DNA from: Acidobacteriota bacterium
Lineage (GTDB): Bacteria; Acidobacteriota; Vicinamibacteria; Vicinamibacterales; 2-12-FULL-66-21
Length of the DNA: 6,066 nt
Direction of reading: 5' to 3'
Assembly (NCBI GenBank): GCA_013817065.1
Contig: JACDDJ010000305.1
Location: 1-6,066, forward strand
The position numbers and the translations under genes are program-made. The stretch's first letter is position 1. Each line of letters starts with the position of its first letter. Shown here one piece after another: positions 1 through 5,436 of this stretch. Under the pieces are notes generated by a model. It was given only the letters and a program-made list of their open reading frames with translations. It was not told where the DNA came from and ran no database searches.

Positions 1-1
1 T

Positions 2-1072
2 CTCTGGTTCGATGAGCGCAGTGGATGGGCGACATCCTCCGCCTTCACGGCGGCGCCGGTTCCGTGGATCCAGGACTACATTTCGGCGAACCCGGTCAGC
101 GCTGACATGGGAAAAGTCTGGGAACGCATGTTGCCAGTCAGCGCTTACGGTGGCGACGACGAGGTGGCGGCGGAACGGACACCGTCGGGATGGACCCGGG
201 TGTTCCCGCACGTTCTCGGCGAGCCCGCAGCCCAGTTCCTTCTGCACTTCCAGATGAGCCCCTACGCCGACGAGTACCTCGGCCGCCTCGCGGCGCTGAC
301 AGTCGACCGGCTGGAGCTGGGACGAGGCATTGGCACCGACTTCATCGGTGTGAGTTTCTCGACGCTCGACCTGGTGGGGCATCAATACGGCCCCGCGAGC
401 CACGAGGCGCAGGACGTGCTCTTCCGCCTCGATCGCACGATCGGCGCACTGCTCGACCATCTCGATGCGCGACTCGGCCGCGACGGATATGTGCTCGCGC
501 TCAGTGCGGATCATGGCGTCGCCACGCTGCCGGAACAGACGGGCGGCCAGCGCCAGCCCTCGACCGAGCTGATCGCGAAGATCGACGCCGCCCTCACGCC
601 GTTGTTCGGGCCTGGAAAGTACGTCGCCCATACCGCGTACACCGACATTTATCTCGCGCCAGGCATTCTGGATCGCCTGCGCAAATCGCCGGAGGCGAAG
701 GCGGCGGTGATCAGCGCTCTCGAGGGAATGCCCGGCATCGCCCAGGCATTCCTCGCTGATGAGGTCAAGGCCCCCGCGGTGCGTAGTGGGGCTGACCCGG
801 TGAAGCGTGCCGCCGCGCTGTCGTACTACGACTCTCGCAGCGGCGACATCCTGGTGGTACCGACACGCAACTGGATCCTGTCGACAGCGGCGACGACTCA
901 CGGCACGCTCTATCCCTACGATCAGCGCGTTCCGGTTATCTTTTTCGGACGGGGTGTGCCCGCCGGTGTTCACGATGGCGCGGCGTCGCCGGCCGACATC
1001 GCACCGACACTGGCGGCGCTCGTCGGAGCGCGCATCGAGCCGACGGACGGCGTCGCGCTGATCCGGCGCTAG
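2..1072 (+). CDS. Alkaline phosphatase family protein (type I phosphodiesterase / PafA-like), 5'-truncated
   Basis: This is the C-terminal 356 residues of a metal-dependent phosphoester hydrolase, probably exported. The frame is open from base 2, well upstream of the first internal ATG at 107, so the gene continues beyond the left edge. Numbering from base 2, the two-zinc ligands of the superfamily are visible: D123 and H127 in STLDLVGHQYGP, D170 and H171 in SADHG, and H300 in THGT, followed by the typical VPVIFFG strand. The C-terminus has the standard DIAPTLAALVG helix. The opening LWFDERSGW segment matches the part of PafA-type phosphatases that follows the KxR substrate-binding motif. The Thr/Ser nucleophile, first Asp ligand, KxR motif and any signal peptide therefore lie outside, and monoesterase versus diesterase activity cannot be decided. 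It ends in TAG 81 bases before the protease gene. The superfamily assignment is firm; the exact substrate is unknown. Confidence 0.9.
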   Translation, partial: LWFDERSGWATSSAFTAAPVPWIQDYISANPVSADMGKVWERMLPVSAYGGDDEVAAERTPSGWTRVFPHVLGEPAAQFLLHFQMSPYADEYLGRLAALTVDRLELGRGIGTDFIGVSFSTLDLVGHQYGPASHEAQDVLFRLDRTIGALLDHLDARLGRDGYVLALSADHGVATLPEQTGGQRQPSTELIAKIDAALTPLFGPGKYVAHTAYTDIYLAPGILDRLRKSPEAKAAVISALEGMPGIAQAFLADEVKAPAVRSGADPVKRAAALSYYDSRSGDILVVPTRNWILSTAATTHGTLYPYDQRVPVIFFGRGVPAGVHDGAASPADIAPTLAALVGARIEPTDGVALIRR

Positions 1073-1073
1073 G

Positions 1074-1103
1074 TTCGCGGACCGCCTGTCGCGGTTCGGC
1101 GAA
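1074..1103 (+). terminator. Strong imperfect hairpin after the phosphatase gene, possible terminator
   Basis: Bases 1074-1085 pair with 1091-1103 around a CTGTC loop. This gives 12 pairs, including one G-U (1080/1096), with a single bulged G at 1099. The hairpin starts two bases after the phosphatase stop codon. No T-run follows, so it is not a classical intrinsic terminator. It could slow RNA polymerase or protect the 3' end of the mRNA. The pairing is seen directly; the role is inferred. Confidence 0.4.
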
Positions 1104-1108
1104 GTTGA

Positions 1109-1114
1109 TAGAAT
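1109..1114 (+). promoter_or_regulatory. Candidate -10 box (TAGAAT) for the protease gene
   Basis: TAGAAT matches the sigma-70 -10 consensus at five of six positions. It sits in the only AT-rich patch of the 81-base gap, 40 bases before the protease ATG. No convincing -35 box lies 16-18 bases upstream; that place is taken by the hairpin loop and its 3' arm (CTGTCG at 1086-1091 is the best fit). This is a weak call based on position and composition. Confidence 0.35.
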
Positions 1115-1144
1115 GGGCGTTCACCGCCCGCCCGACCTTCGACC

Positions 1145-1148
1145 GAGG
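1145..1148 (+). promoter_or_regulatory. Ribosome binding site of the M4 protease gene
   Basis: GAGG lies five bases before the ATG at 1154. It supports that start, as does the complete signal peptide that begins there. Confidence 0.6.
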
Positions 1149-1153
1149 TATTC

Positions 1154-2788
1154 ATGGCTTTGAAGTCACTGCTCACGGCCGCCGTGTGCGCATCAGCCGC
1201 CGCCGTCGTCCTCTACCTCCCGTCCCTTCATGCGCAGGGGCGCAGACCCAACCCGGGCATCATTCCCAAGAGCCTGGTTGACTTGCGGGCGCAGGACTCG
1301 CGCGTCGACCGGATGATGCGCGTCGGCGAGCTCCGCGTCCGCACCGCGCACGCAGACAAGCTCGTCCCGGGCCGAAGGATCGAACGCACCGATCAGTTCG
1401 TCGGCGGCGTCCGCGTGTTTGGTGCGGATGTGGCGCGCCAGCTTGACAGGGGCCAGACCGTTTCGGTCTTTGGAACGCTCTACGACGGGCTGGTTGTGGA
1501 TACGACCCCCTCGGTGCCAGAGCTCGAGGCGCGAGGGCGCGTCGAAGAAGCGGCCGGCGTACGCCTCGGGCCGTCTCGAGCGGGCGAGCTGATGGTGCTC
1601 CCACGGGAAGACGGAACCGCCGTTCTCACGTGGCGCGTGCGAGCCGCAACCGGAGACGACCTGCGCGAGTATTTCGTCGACGCACATACCGGTGCAATCA
1701 TCTTCGAGTACAGCGACCTGCAGACACAGAGCGCCGTCGGTGCCGGGACAGGCGTTCTCGGAGACCCGAAGAAGGTGTCCGCGATGCGCACGGGCGGGAC
1801 CTTTGGGCTGCAGGACGCTCTGCGTCCGCCCAGCATCCGCACGTACGACATGAAAGGCGATCCATTCCGAACGCGTGACGTCGTGAATGGCCGCGTGCAA
1901 TTGGCGCCGTCCGACCTCGGTTCCGACAGCGACAACAGGTGGGAGGACGGCGCGCTGAGCGACGCCCACGTCTATTCCGGGTTCACTTACGACTACTACT
2001 TCAAGCGGTTCAATCGCCGCGGCATCAATGACGCGAACCTGCGCATGGAGAGCCTCGTGCACCCGGTGCGGCGCTCCGACTTCTCGCGCTACAGCTCGAC
2101 CTTCTCGACCTTCTTCGCGAACGCGGTGTATTACGGCGGCGGGTTGATGGCGTACGGCGTCGGGCACCCTCCCGGAGTCACCAGCGGGGGACGGAACTGG
2201 AACTACGCCTCCGGCGCCCTCGACATCGTCGCGCACGAGATCACACACGGAGTGACCGAGTACACGTCCGATCTCATTTATCTGAACGAGTCGGGCGCCC
2301 TCAACGAATCCTTCTCGGACATCATGGGAACGGCCGTGGAGTTCTTCTTCCAGCCGGCAGGCGACGGGCTCCTTCGCGCCGACTACCTCTGTGCCGAGGA
2401 CATCGCCCGCGGCGTCGGCAACGGCATCCGGTCGCTGGCCAACCCGATCGACCGTGGCCACCCGGATCACTACTCGATCCGCTACACCGGCACCGCCGAC
2501 AGCGGCGGTGTGCACATCAACTCGGGGATCCCGAACCATGTGTTCTACCTCGCAATCGAAGGTGGAACCAACCGCGTCTCCGGACTGCGCGTCGAAGGTG
2601 TGGGCGCCGCGAATCGGGCACAGATCGAAACGGTCTTCTACCGGGCCGTGACACAACTGCTCCCGGCAAACGCCACCTTCAGCATGGCGCGCGCGGCGAC
2701 GATCCAGGCGGCGCGGGATTTGTACGGCCCGGGTAGCGCGGCCGAGCGGTCAATGACGGAAGCGTGGACCGCGGTTGGCGTGAACTGA
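1154..2788 (+). CDS. Secreted M4-family (thermolysin-like) zinc metallopeptidase precursor
   Basis: This 544-residue preproprotein should be exported, self-cleaved and active as a broad-specificity endoprotease outside the inner membrane. Residues 1-28 form a signal peptide (K4, hydrophobic core, cleavage after LHAQ). Residues 75-120 look like an FTP propeptide (DQFVGGVRVFGADV) and about 145-187 like a PepSY propeptide domain (YFVDAHTGAIIF). The catalytic domain runs from about 225 to the end. Zinc ligands are H361 and H365 of HEITH plus E385 in NESFSD. E362 is the catalytic base; Y376, D449 and H454 (SGGVH) match the thermolysin transition-state residues Y157, D226 and H231; N323 in ANAVYY matches N112. 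Length and domain order are normal for M4 precursors. The loop before HEITH differs from thermolysin: its GDGDG stretch is replaced by a longer Gly/Pro-rich segment. After signal cleavage only one cysteine (C413) remains, so no disulfide is expected. The barrel gene follows within five bases, which suggests co-transcription. The family is certain; the natural substrate is unknown. Confidence 0.97.
   Translation: MALKSLLTAAVCASAAAVVLYLPSLHAQGRRPNPGIIPKSLVDLRAQDSRVDRMMRVGELRVRTAHADKLVPGRRIERTDQFVGGVRVFGADVARQLDRGQTVSVFGTLYDGLVVDTTPSVPELEARGRVEEAAGVRLGPSRAGELMVLPREDGTAVLTWRVRAATGDDLREYFVDAHTGAIIFEYSDLQTQSAVGAGTGVLGDPKKVSAMRTGGTFGLQDALRPPSIRTYDMKGDPFRTRDVVNGRVQLAPSDLGSDSDNRWEDGALSDAHVYSGFTYDYYFKRFNRRGINDANLRMESLVHPVRRSDFSRYSSTFSTFFANAVYYGGGLMAYGVGHPPGVTSGGRNWNYASGALDIVAHEITHGVTEYTSDLIYLNESGALNESFSDIMGTAVEFFFQPAGDGLLRADYLCAEDIARGVGNGIRSLANPIDRGHPDHYSIRYTGTADSGGVHINSGIPNHVFYLAIEGGTNRVSGLRVEGVGAANRAQIETVFYRAVTQLLPANATFSMARAATIQAARDLYGPGSAAERSMTEAWTAVGVN
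2096..2113 (+). repeat. Perfect 9-bp in-frame tandem duplication in the protease gene
   Basis: TCGACCTTC occurs twice in succession and encodes Ser-Thr-Phe twice (residues 315-320), just before the substrate-contacting ANAVYY strand. It preserves the reading frame. It may be a recent slippage duplication or chance. Confidence 0.7.
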
Positions 2789-2793
2789 GTGAT

Positions 2794-3612
2794 ATGGGTG
2801 ATGCCAGGCAGATCAGGAACGCGATGATGACGATGACGCAAATGGTGACTGCCGGGTTGCTGATGACCCTGTTCGTCGCGCCCCTGGCCGCGCAACGCCC
2901 GGCAGCGACACCGCAGAAGCCACCGGCCGCCGCGAAGCGGACTCCGGGGCAAGGGTTCATCGCAGTCAACGCCGGCATCCTGGCGGCGCCGTCAGATTTC
3001 ACTGACGACTTCACCTTCACCGCGAATGCGGAAGCGGGAACGATCGAAGCGGCGTGTCCATCGAAGACTGCCCTGCTGCTGGACGTCAGCGGCGGTTACA
3101 GATTCTGGGGCCGTGTCGGTGTGGCGGTGGCAGGGTCGCGGGCCTCGGGCAAAGGGACCGCCGCGGTGCGCGCCAGCGTTCCGCATCCGCTGTTGCTCGA
3201 CCATGATCGCGCGGTGGAGGGCGAGGCGCCGAATGTGTCCCGCACGGAGTCGGCCGCACATCTCCAGTTGTTCTATGCGCTGGCGCCGCGAGGGAAATGG
3301 CGCGCCCGGTTCTTCGGCGGGCCGAGTTACTTTGCCGTGAGCCAGGATCTCGTGCGCAGCGTCACGGTGAACGAGGCCTACCCGTTCGACACCGCCACCT
3401 TCAGGAGCGCCGTCACCGAGGCGGGTGCCGGGTCGGGCTTCGGCTTCAACGTCGGCGCGGATCTCGCGTGGATGTTCTCCAGGCGTGCGGGCGCGGGGCT
3501 GCTGCTCCGCTATGCCGGCGCCGCGGTCGATCTCAACGCTCCTGACTCCCGCAACGTCTCAATCGATGCGGGCGGATTCCAGGCAGGCGCGGGGCTCCGC
3601 TTCCTCTTCTGA
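2794..3612 (+). CDS. Small outer-membrane beta-barrel protein
   Basis: This 272-residue protein is predicted to sit in the outer membrane. Its hydrophobic signal segment (about 17-34) ends in LAAQ. A Pro/Ala/Lys linker follows (35-52), then alternating amphipathic strands rich in Gly and aromatics: GFIAVNAGIL, LLLDVSGGYRFWGRVGVAV, AHLQLFYAL, RARFFGGPSYFAV, GFGFNVGADLAWMF, GAGLLLRYAG and FQAGAGLRFLF. The terminal Phe fits the C-terminal signal read by the BAM insertion machinery. About eight strands are likely, as in small OmpA/OmpW/opacity-type barrels. The start is uncertain. ATG 2794 gives a signal peptide with R5 and R8; ATG 2824 or 2827 has a better ribosome site (AGGAA, 2815-2819) but no positive charge before the core; GTG 2764 overlaps the protease gene. 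The gene lies five bases after the protease stop and three before the MGMT gene. I recognise the fold, not a function. Transport, adhesion or anchoring are all open. Confidence 0.8.
   Translation: MGDARQIRNAMMTMTQMVTAGLLMTLFVAPLAAQRPAATPQKPPAAAKRTPGQGFIAVNAGILAAPSDFTDDFTFTANAEAGTIEAACPSKTALLLDVSGGYRFWGRVGVAVAGSRASGKGTAAVRASVPHPLLLDHDRAVEGEAPNVSRTESAAHLQLFYALAPRGKWRARFFGGPSYFAVSQDLVRSVTVNEAYPFDTATFRSAVTEAGAGSGFGFNVGADLAWMFSRRAGAGLLLRYAGAAVDLNAPDSRNVSIDAGGFQAGAGLRFLF
2815..2819 (+). promoter_or_regulatory. Purine-rich site (AGGAA) bearing on the start of the barrel gene
   Basis: AGGAA lies four bases before ATG 2824 and seven before ATG 2827. It is better than the GAG (2787-2789) in front of ATG 2794. 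It argues for a later start, against the signal-peptide charge argument for 2794. Confidence 0.4.
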
Positions 3613-3615
3613 GCG

Positions 3616-3972
3616 ATGGCCCCGGTTGCCGGGTTCAGGTCGAGAGTCCTCGCCGCGGTGCGGCGCATCCCAGCCGGCCGGGTCGCCACCTACGGCGACA
3701 TCGCGGCGGCCGCAGGCAGTCCGAGAGCAAGCCGGGCCGTCGGAAACATCATGCGCGGGTGCAAGGCGGCTGGCGTACCGTGTCACCGCGTGGTCGCGGC
3801 GGGAGGCCGGCTGGGAGGGTTCGGCGGCCGCGGACAGCTCAAACGCGATCTGTTACGCGCGGAGGGGGTCCCCGTTGTCGGCAGCCGGATCCGCGAGTTC
3901 GCGGCCCGGCGCTGGACCAAATTTCCGCCCCGGCTAGATCGGACGGAACCCGGCGCCCCCGCGTCGGCGTAA
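3616..3972 (+). CDS. MGMT-family protein: compact methylated-DNA--protein-cysteine methyltransferase or Atl-like protein with active Cys
   Basis: This 118-residue protein consists of only the winged-helix DNA-binding/active-site domain of O6-alkylguanine-DNA alkyltransferases; the N-terminal domain of Ogt and Ada is absent. Visible motifs are PAGRVATYGDIA (19-30, with Y26), SPRASRAVG (35-43, with R40 as the arginine finger that flips the base) and VPCHRVV (54-60, with C56 as the methyl acceptor and H57). The usual Asn hinge, nine residues after the Arg finger in the human enzyme, is C49 here, and the segment to the active site is one residue shorter. The end, AEGVPVVGSRIREF followed by RRW (98-100), resembles Atl proteins, which however carry Trp in place of the Cys. 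Repair by suicidal methyl transfer to C56 is plausible; lesion sensing for nucleotide excision repair is the alternative. The start lies three bases after the barrel stop with no Shine-Dalgarno site, so translation is probably coupled. The pairing with envelope genes may be incidental. Confidence 0.9.
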   Translation: MAPVAGFRSRVLAAVRRIPAGRVATYGDIAAAAGSPRASRAVGNIMRGCKAAGVPCHRVVAAGGRLGGFGGRGQLKRDLLRAEGVPVVGSRIREFAARRWTKFPPRLDRTEPGAPASA

Positions 3973-3983
3973 GAGACAGTGTC

Positions 3984-4004
3984 CGATCGCGATACCGGTA
4001 TATT
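3984..4004 (+). promoter_or_regulatory. Candidate promoter/operator upstream of the sigma-factor operon
   Basis: TATATT (3999-4004) is a good -10 box, 35 bases before the sigma ATG. It overlaps the perfect 10-base palindrome ATACCGGTAT (3992-4001), which overlaps ATCGCGAT (3986-3993), which in turn overlaps CGATCG (3984-3989). A further interrupted palindrome, GACA-G-TGTC, lies at 3975-3983. No good -35 box is seen at normal spacing (ACAGTG at 3976-3981 is the best place). Overlapping palindromes on a -10 box fit a repressor or activator site. That role is inferred. Confidence 0.4.
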
Positions 4005-4039
4005 CGTGATGATTCCGTGGCAGGCAACGCCCATCCCTG

Positions 4040-4663
4040 ATGGCTACGTCTAAAGTAATAGTTCATCCTTCGGCAGGACCGGCAGCAACGGGGCGCGAAA
4101 TCGCGCCGGGCGCGCGCGAGACTGAAATGGCACTGGTCGAACGGTGCCGACGCGGTGAGCTGGGCGCGTTCGAGGAGGTCTACCGGGCGCACTCGAGTCG
4201 TTTATACGGGCTGGCGCTGCGAATGGTGGGAAATCCCTCCGACGCCGAGGATCTGCTGCAGGAGATCTTTCTGTCCGCACACCGGAAGCTCGATGGGTTC
4301 CGCGGCGAGTCTGCGCTCGGCACATGGCTCTACCGCCTGGCGACCAATCAGTGCCTCGACCATCTGCGCAGCAAGTCGGCGCGCGCCGGTCAACTCACCG
4401 ACGCGCTGGACGATGAGCCGTCGATGCCGGACGTACGGAGCCGCGGCATCGTGGACGCGACGGTGGCGAAAATGGACCTGGAACGCGCCCTGGCTCACCT
4501 CCCCGAGGGGTGCCGCGCCGCGTTCCTGTTGTATGACGTCGAAGGGCTGGAGCACCGAGAGGTCGCAGATGCGCTGGGCATTGCGGAGGGCACCTCGAAA
4601 TCACAGGTCCACAAGGCCCGGTTGAAGTTGCGAGCGCTGCTCGGGGGCCGGACGAAGGCCTAA
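4040..4663 (+). CDS. ECF-type RNA polymerase sigma-70 factor (RpoE-like)
   Basis: This 207-residue cytoplasmic protein directs RNA polymerase to a dedicated promoter set. Region 2 (about 44-112) contains FEEVYRAHSSRLYGLALRM, the core-binding and -10-binding DAEDLLQEIFLSAHRKL, and FRGESALGTWLYRLATNQCL. Region 4 (about 148-201) contains the LPEGCRAAFLL helix and the helix-turn-helix LEHREVADALGIAEGTSKSQV that reads the -35 element. A linker with acidic residues (DALDDE) joins them, and regions 1 and 3 are missing, as the ECF class requires. ATG 4040 is the first in-frame start after an upstream TGA at 4010, but it has no Shine-Dalgarno site. ATG 4127 (M30), with GAG six bases before it, would remove a 29-residue low-complexity tail and leave the sigma domains whole. 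The anti-sigma gene follows after 20 bases and surely controls it. The target promoters and exact ECF group cannot be told from this sequence. Confidence 0.96.
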   Translation: MATSKVIVHPSAGPAATGREIAPGARETEMALVERCRRGELGAFEEVYRAHSSRLYGLALRMVGNPSDAEDLLQEIFLSAHRKLDGFRGESALGTWLYRLATNQCLDHLRSKSARAGQLTDALDDEPSMPDVRSRGIVDATVAKMDLERALAHLPEGCRAAFLLYDVEGLEHREVADALGIAEGTSKSQVHKARLKLRALLGGRTKA

Positions 4664-4683
4664 GGCAGCGGCTGGAAAATCGT

Positions 4684-5424
4684 ATGTCGTGTAACCGCTA
4701 TCGAGACGCCATTCACGAGCTGGTCGACGGGACCCTCGGCCCGGTCCGCAGGGCGGAGTTGCAGACGCATCTCGATGTCTGCCCGGACTGCGTTGCCCTG
4801 GTCGCCGATCTCCAGAAGATCCGCGACGCGGCGGCAACGCTCGATCCGGTCCAGCCCCGTGACCACGTCTGGATGCAGATCGCCGGACGGCTGCGCCAGG
4901 AGGGCCGCGTCACCGCTACCGCACCGGCCCGGCATCATCACCTGGCGCTGTTGGCGATGGCTGCGGCGCTGGTGCTGGCGATCGCCGGATCGCTGTACGT
5001 GCTGCGACTGACCGACGCTCCGGCGAACACCGACATCGCTACGAATACAGGCGCGACGATCCCGACCAAAAACGACACCACGGCCCGCGGCAACGCCGTG
5101 TCGTCCGACGTCGTCCAAGGCATTGCGGACGAACTGGCGGCCGCCGATCAGCACTACCAGTCGGCGCTCAGCAAGCTGAAGGACCTCCATCCCGAGACCG
5201 CGGCGGTGATCGCAGAGAACCACGAGATCATCGACCGGGCGATCGCGGAGAGCCGTACCGCGCTGCAGTCCGAACCGCAGAGTGCGCCGGCGCAGCACAG
5301 CCTCTTCCAGGCGCTCAGTCAGAAGGTCACGCTGCTTCAGAGCACGATCGCGCTGATGAACGAGATGCGCAAAGGGAATTCAGCGGGTGCCGCGCAGCTC
5401 GTCGACCGCGCCAAGAAATCGTAA
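4684..5424 (+). CDS. Membrane-anchored zf-HC2 anti-sigma factor
   Basis: This 246-residue single-pass membrane protein probably binds and silences the preceding sigma factor. The cytoplasmic part (1-85) has the zinc-associated anti-sigma motif: C3, then H29, C33 and C36 in THLDVCPDC, with the usual ELVDGTLG helix between. One transmembrane helix spans about 87-108 (LALLAMAAALVLAIAGSLYVL). The outer part (109-246) begins with a flexible Thr/Asn/Ala stretch (111-140). It continues as long predicted helices (143-195 and 203-230), rich in Ala, Glu and Gln, without a sensor domain I recognise. The basic tail is DRAKKS. Start ATG 4684 has GGA seven bases upstream (4674-4676) and places C3 correctly. 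The gene follows the sigma stop by 20 bases. Release of the sigma factor could occur by regulated proteolysis, as for RseA, or by redox or zinc loss at the Cys cluster; neither is shown here. Confidence 0.93.
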   Translation: MSCNRYRDAIHELVDGTLGPVRRAELQTHLDVCPDCVALVADLQKIRDAAATLDPVQPRDHVWMQIAGRLRQEGRVTATAPARHHHLALLAMAAALVLAIAGSLYVLRLTDAPANTDIATNTGATIPTKNDTTARGNAVSSDVVQGIADELAAADQHYQSALSKLKDLHPETAAVIAENHEIIDRAIAESRTALQSEPQSAPAQHSLFQALSQKVTLLQSTIALMNEMRKGNSAGAAQLVDRAKKS

Positions 5425-5436
5425 GAAAGAGAACGC

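Noticed and set aside
107..1072. Treating ATG 107 as the true start of the phosphatase gene
   Set aside because: The frame is open back to base 2, and the upstream residues (LWFDERSGW onward) match the family; a start at 107 would also lack the nucleophile region.
1193..2656. A 487-codon open frame on the minus strand inside the protease gene
   Set aside because: It lies antisense to a gene with unmistakable M4 motifs, has no recognisable domain, and long antisense frames are common in GC-rich coding DNA.
3607..3618. Barrel and MGMT genes share one frame, separated only by TGA and one sense codon, so readthrough fusion is conceivable
   Set aside because: The barrel ends in a proper C-terminal Phe for outer-membrane insertion, and a fused DNA-repair domain would be exported. 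No readthrough signal is visible; tight packing explains it.
3425..3937. A 170-codon plus-strand frame bridging the barrel and MGMT genes
   Set aside because: It is low-complexity Arg/Ser/Pro-rich and runs out of frame with two genes that have convincing motifs.
3945..3971. GGAAC (3945-3949) followed by CGTA (3968-3971), resembling an ECF-sigma autoregulatory promoter
   Set aside because: The spacer is 18 bases rather than about 16, the -10 match is poor, and the motif lies in the end of the MGMT coding region. Chance matches of this size are frequent.
4660..5298. A 212-codon minus-strand open frame over the anti-sigma gene
   Set aside because: The plus strand carries a clear zinc motif, membrane helix and ribosome site. 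The minus frame is Arg/Gly-rich with no family signature.
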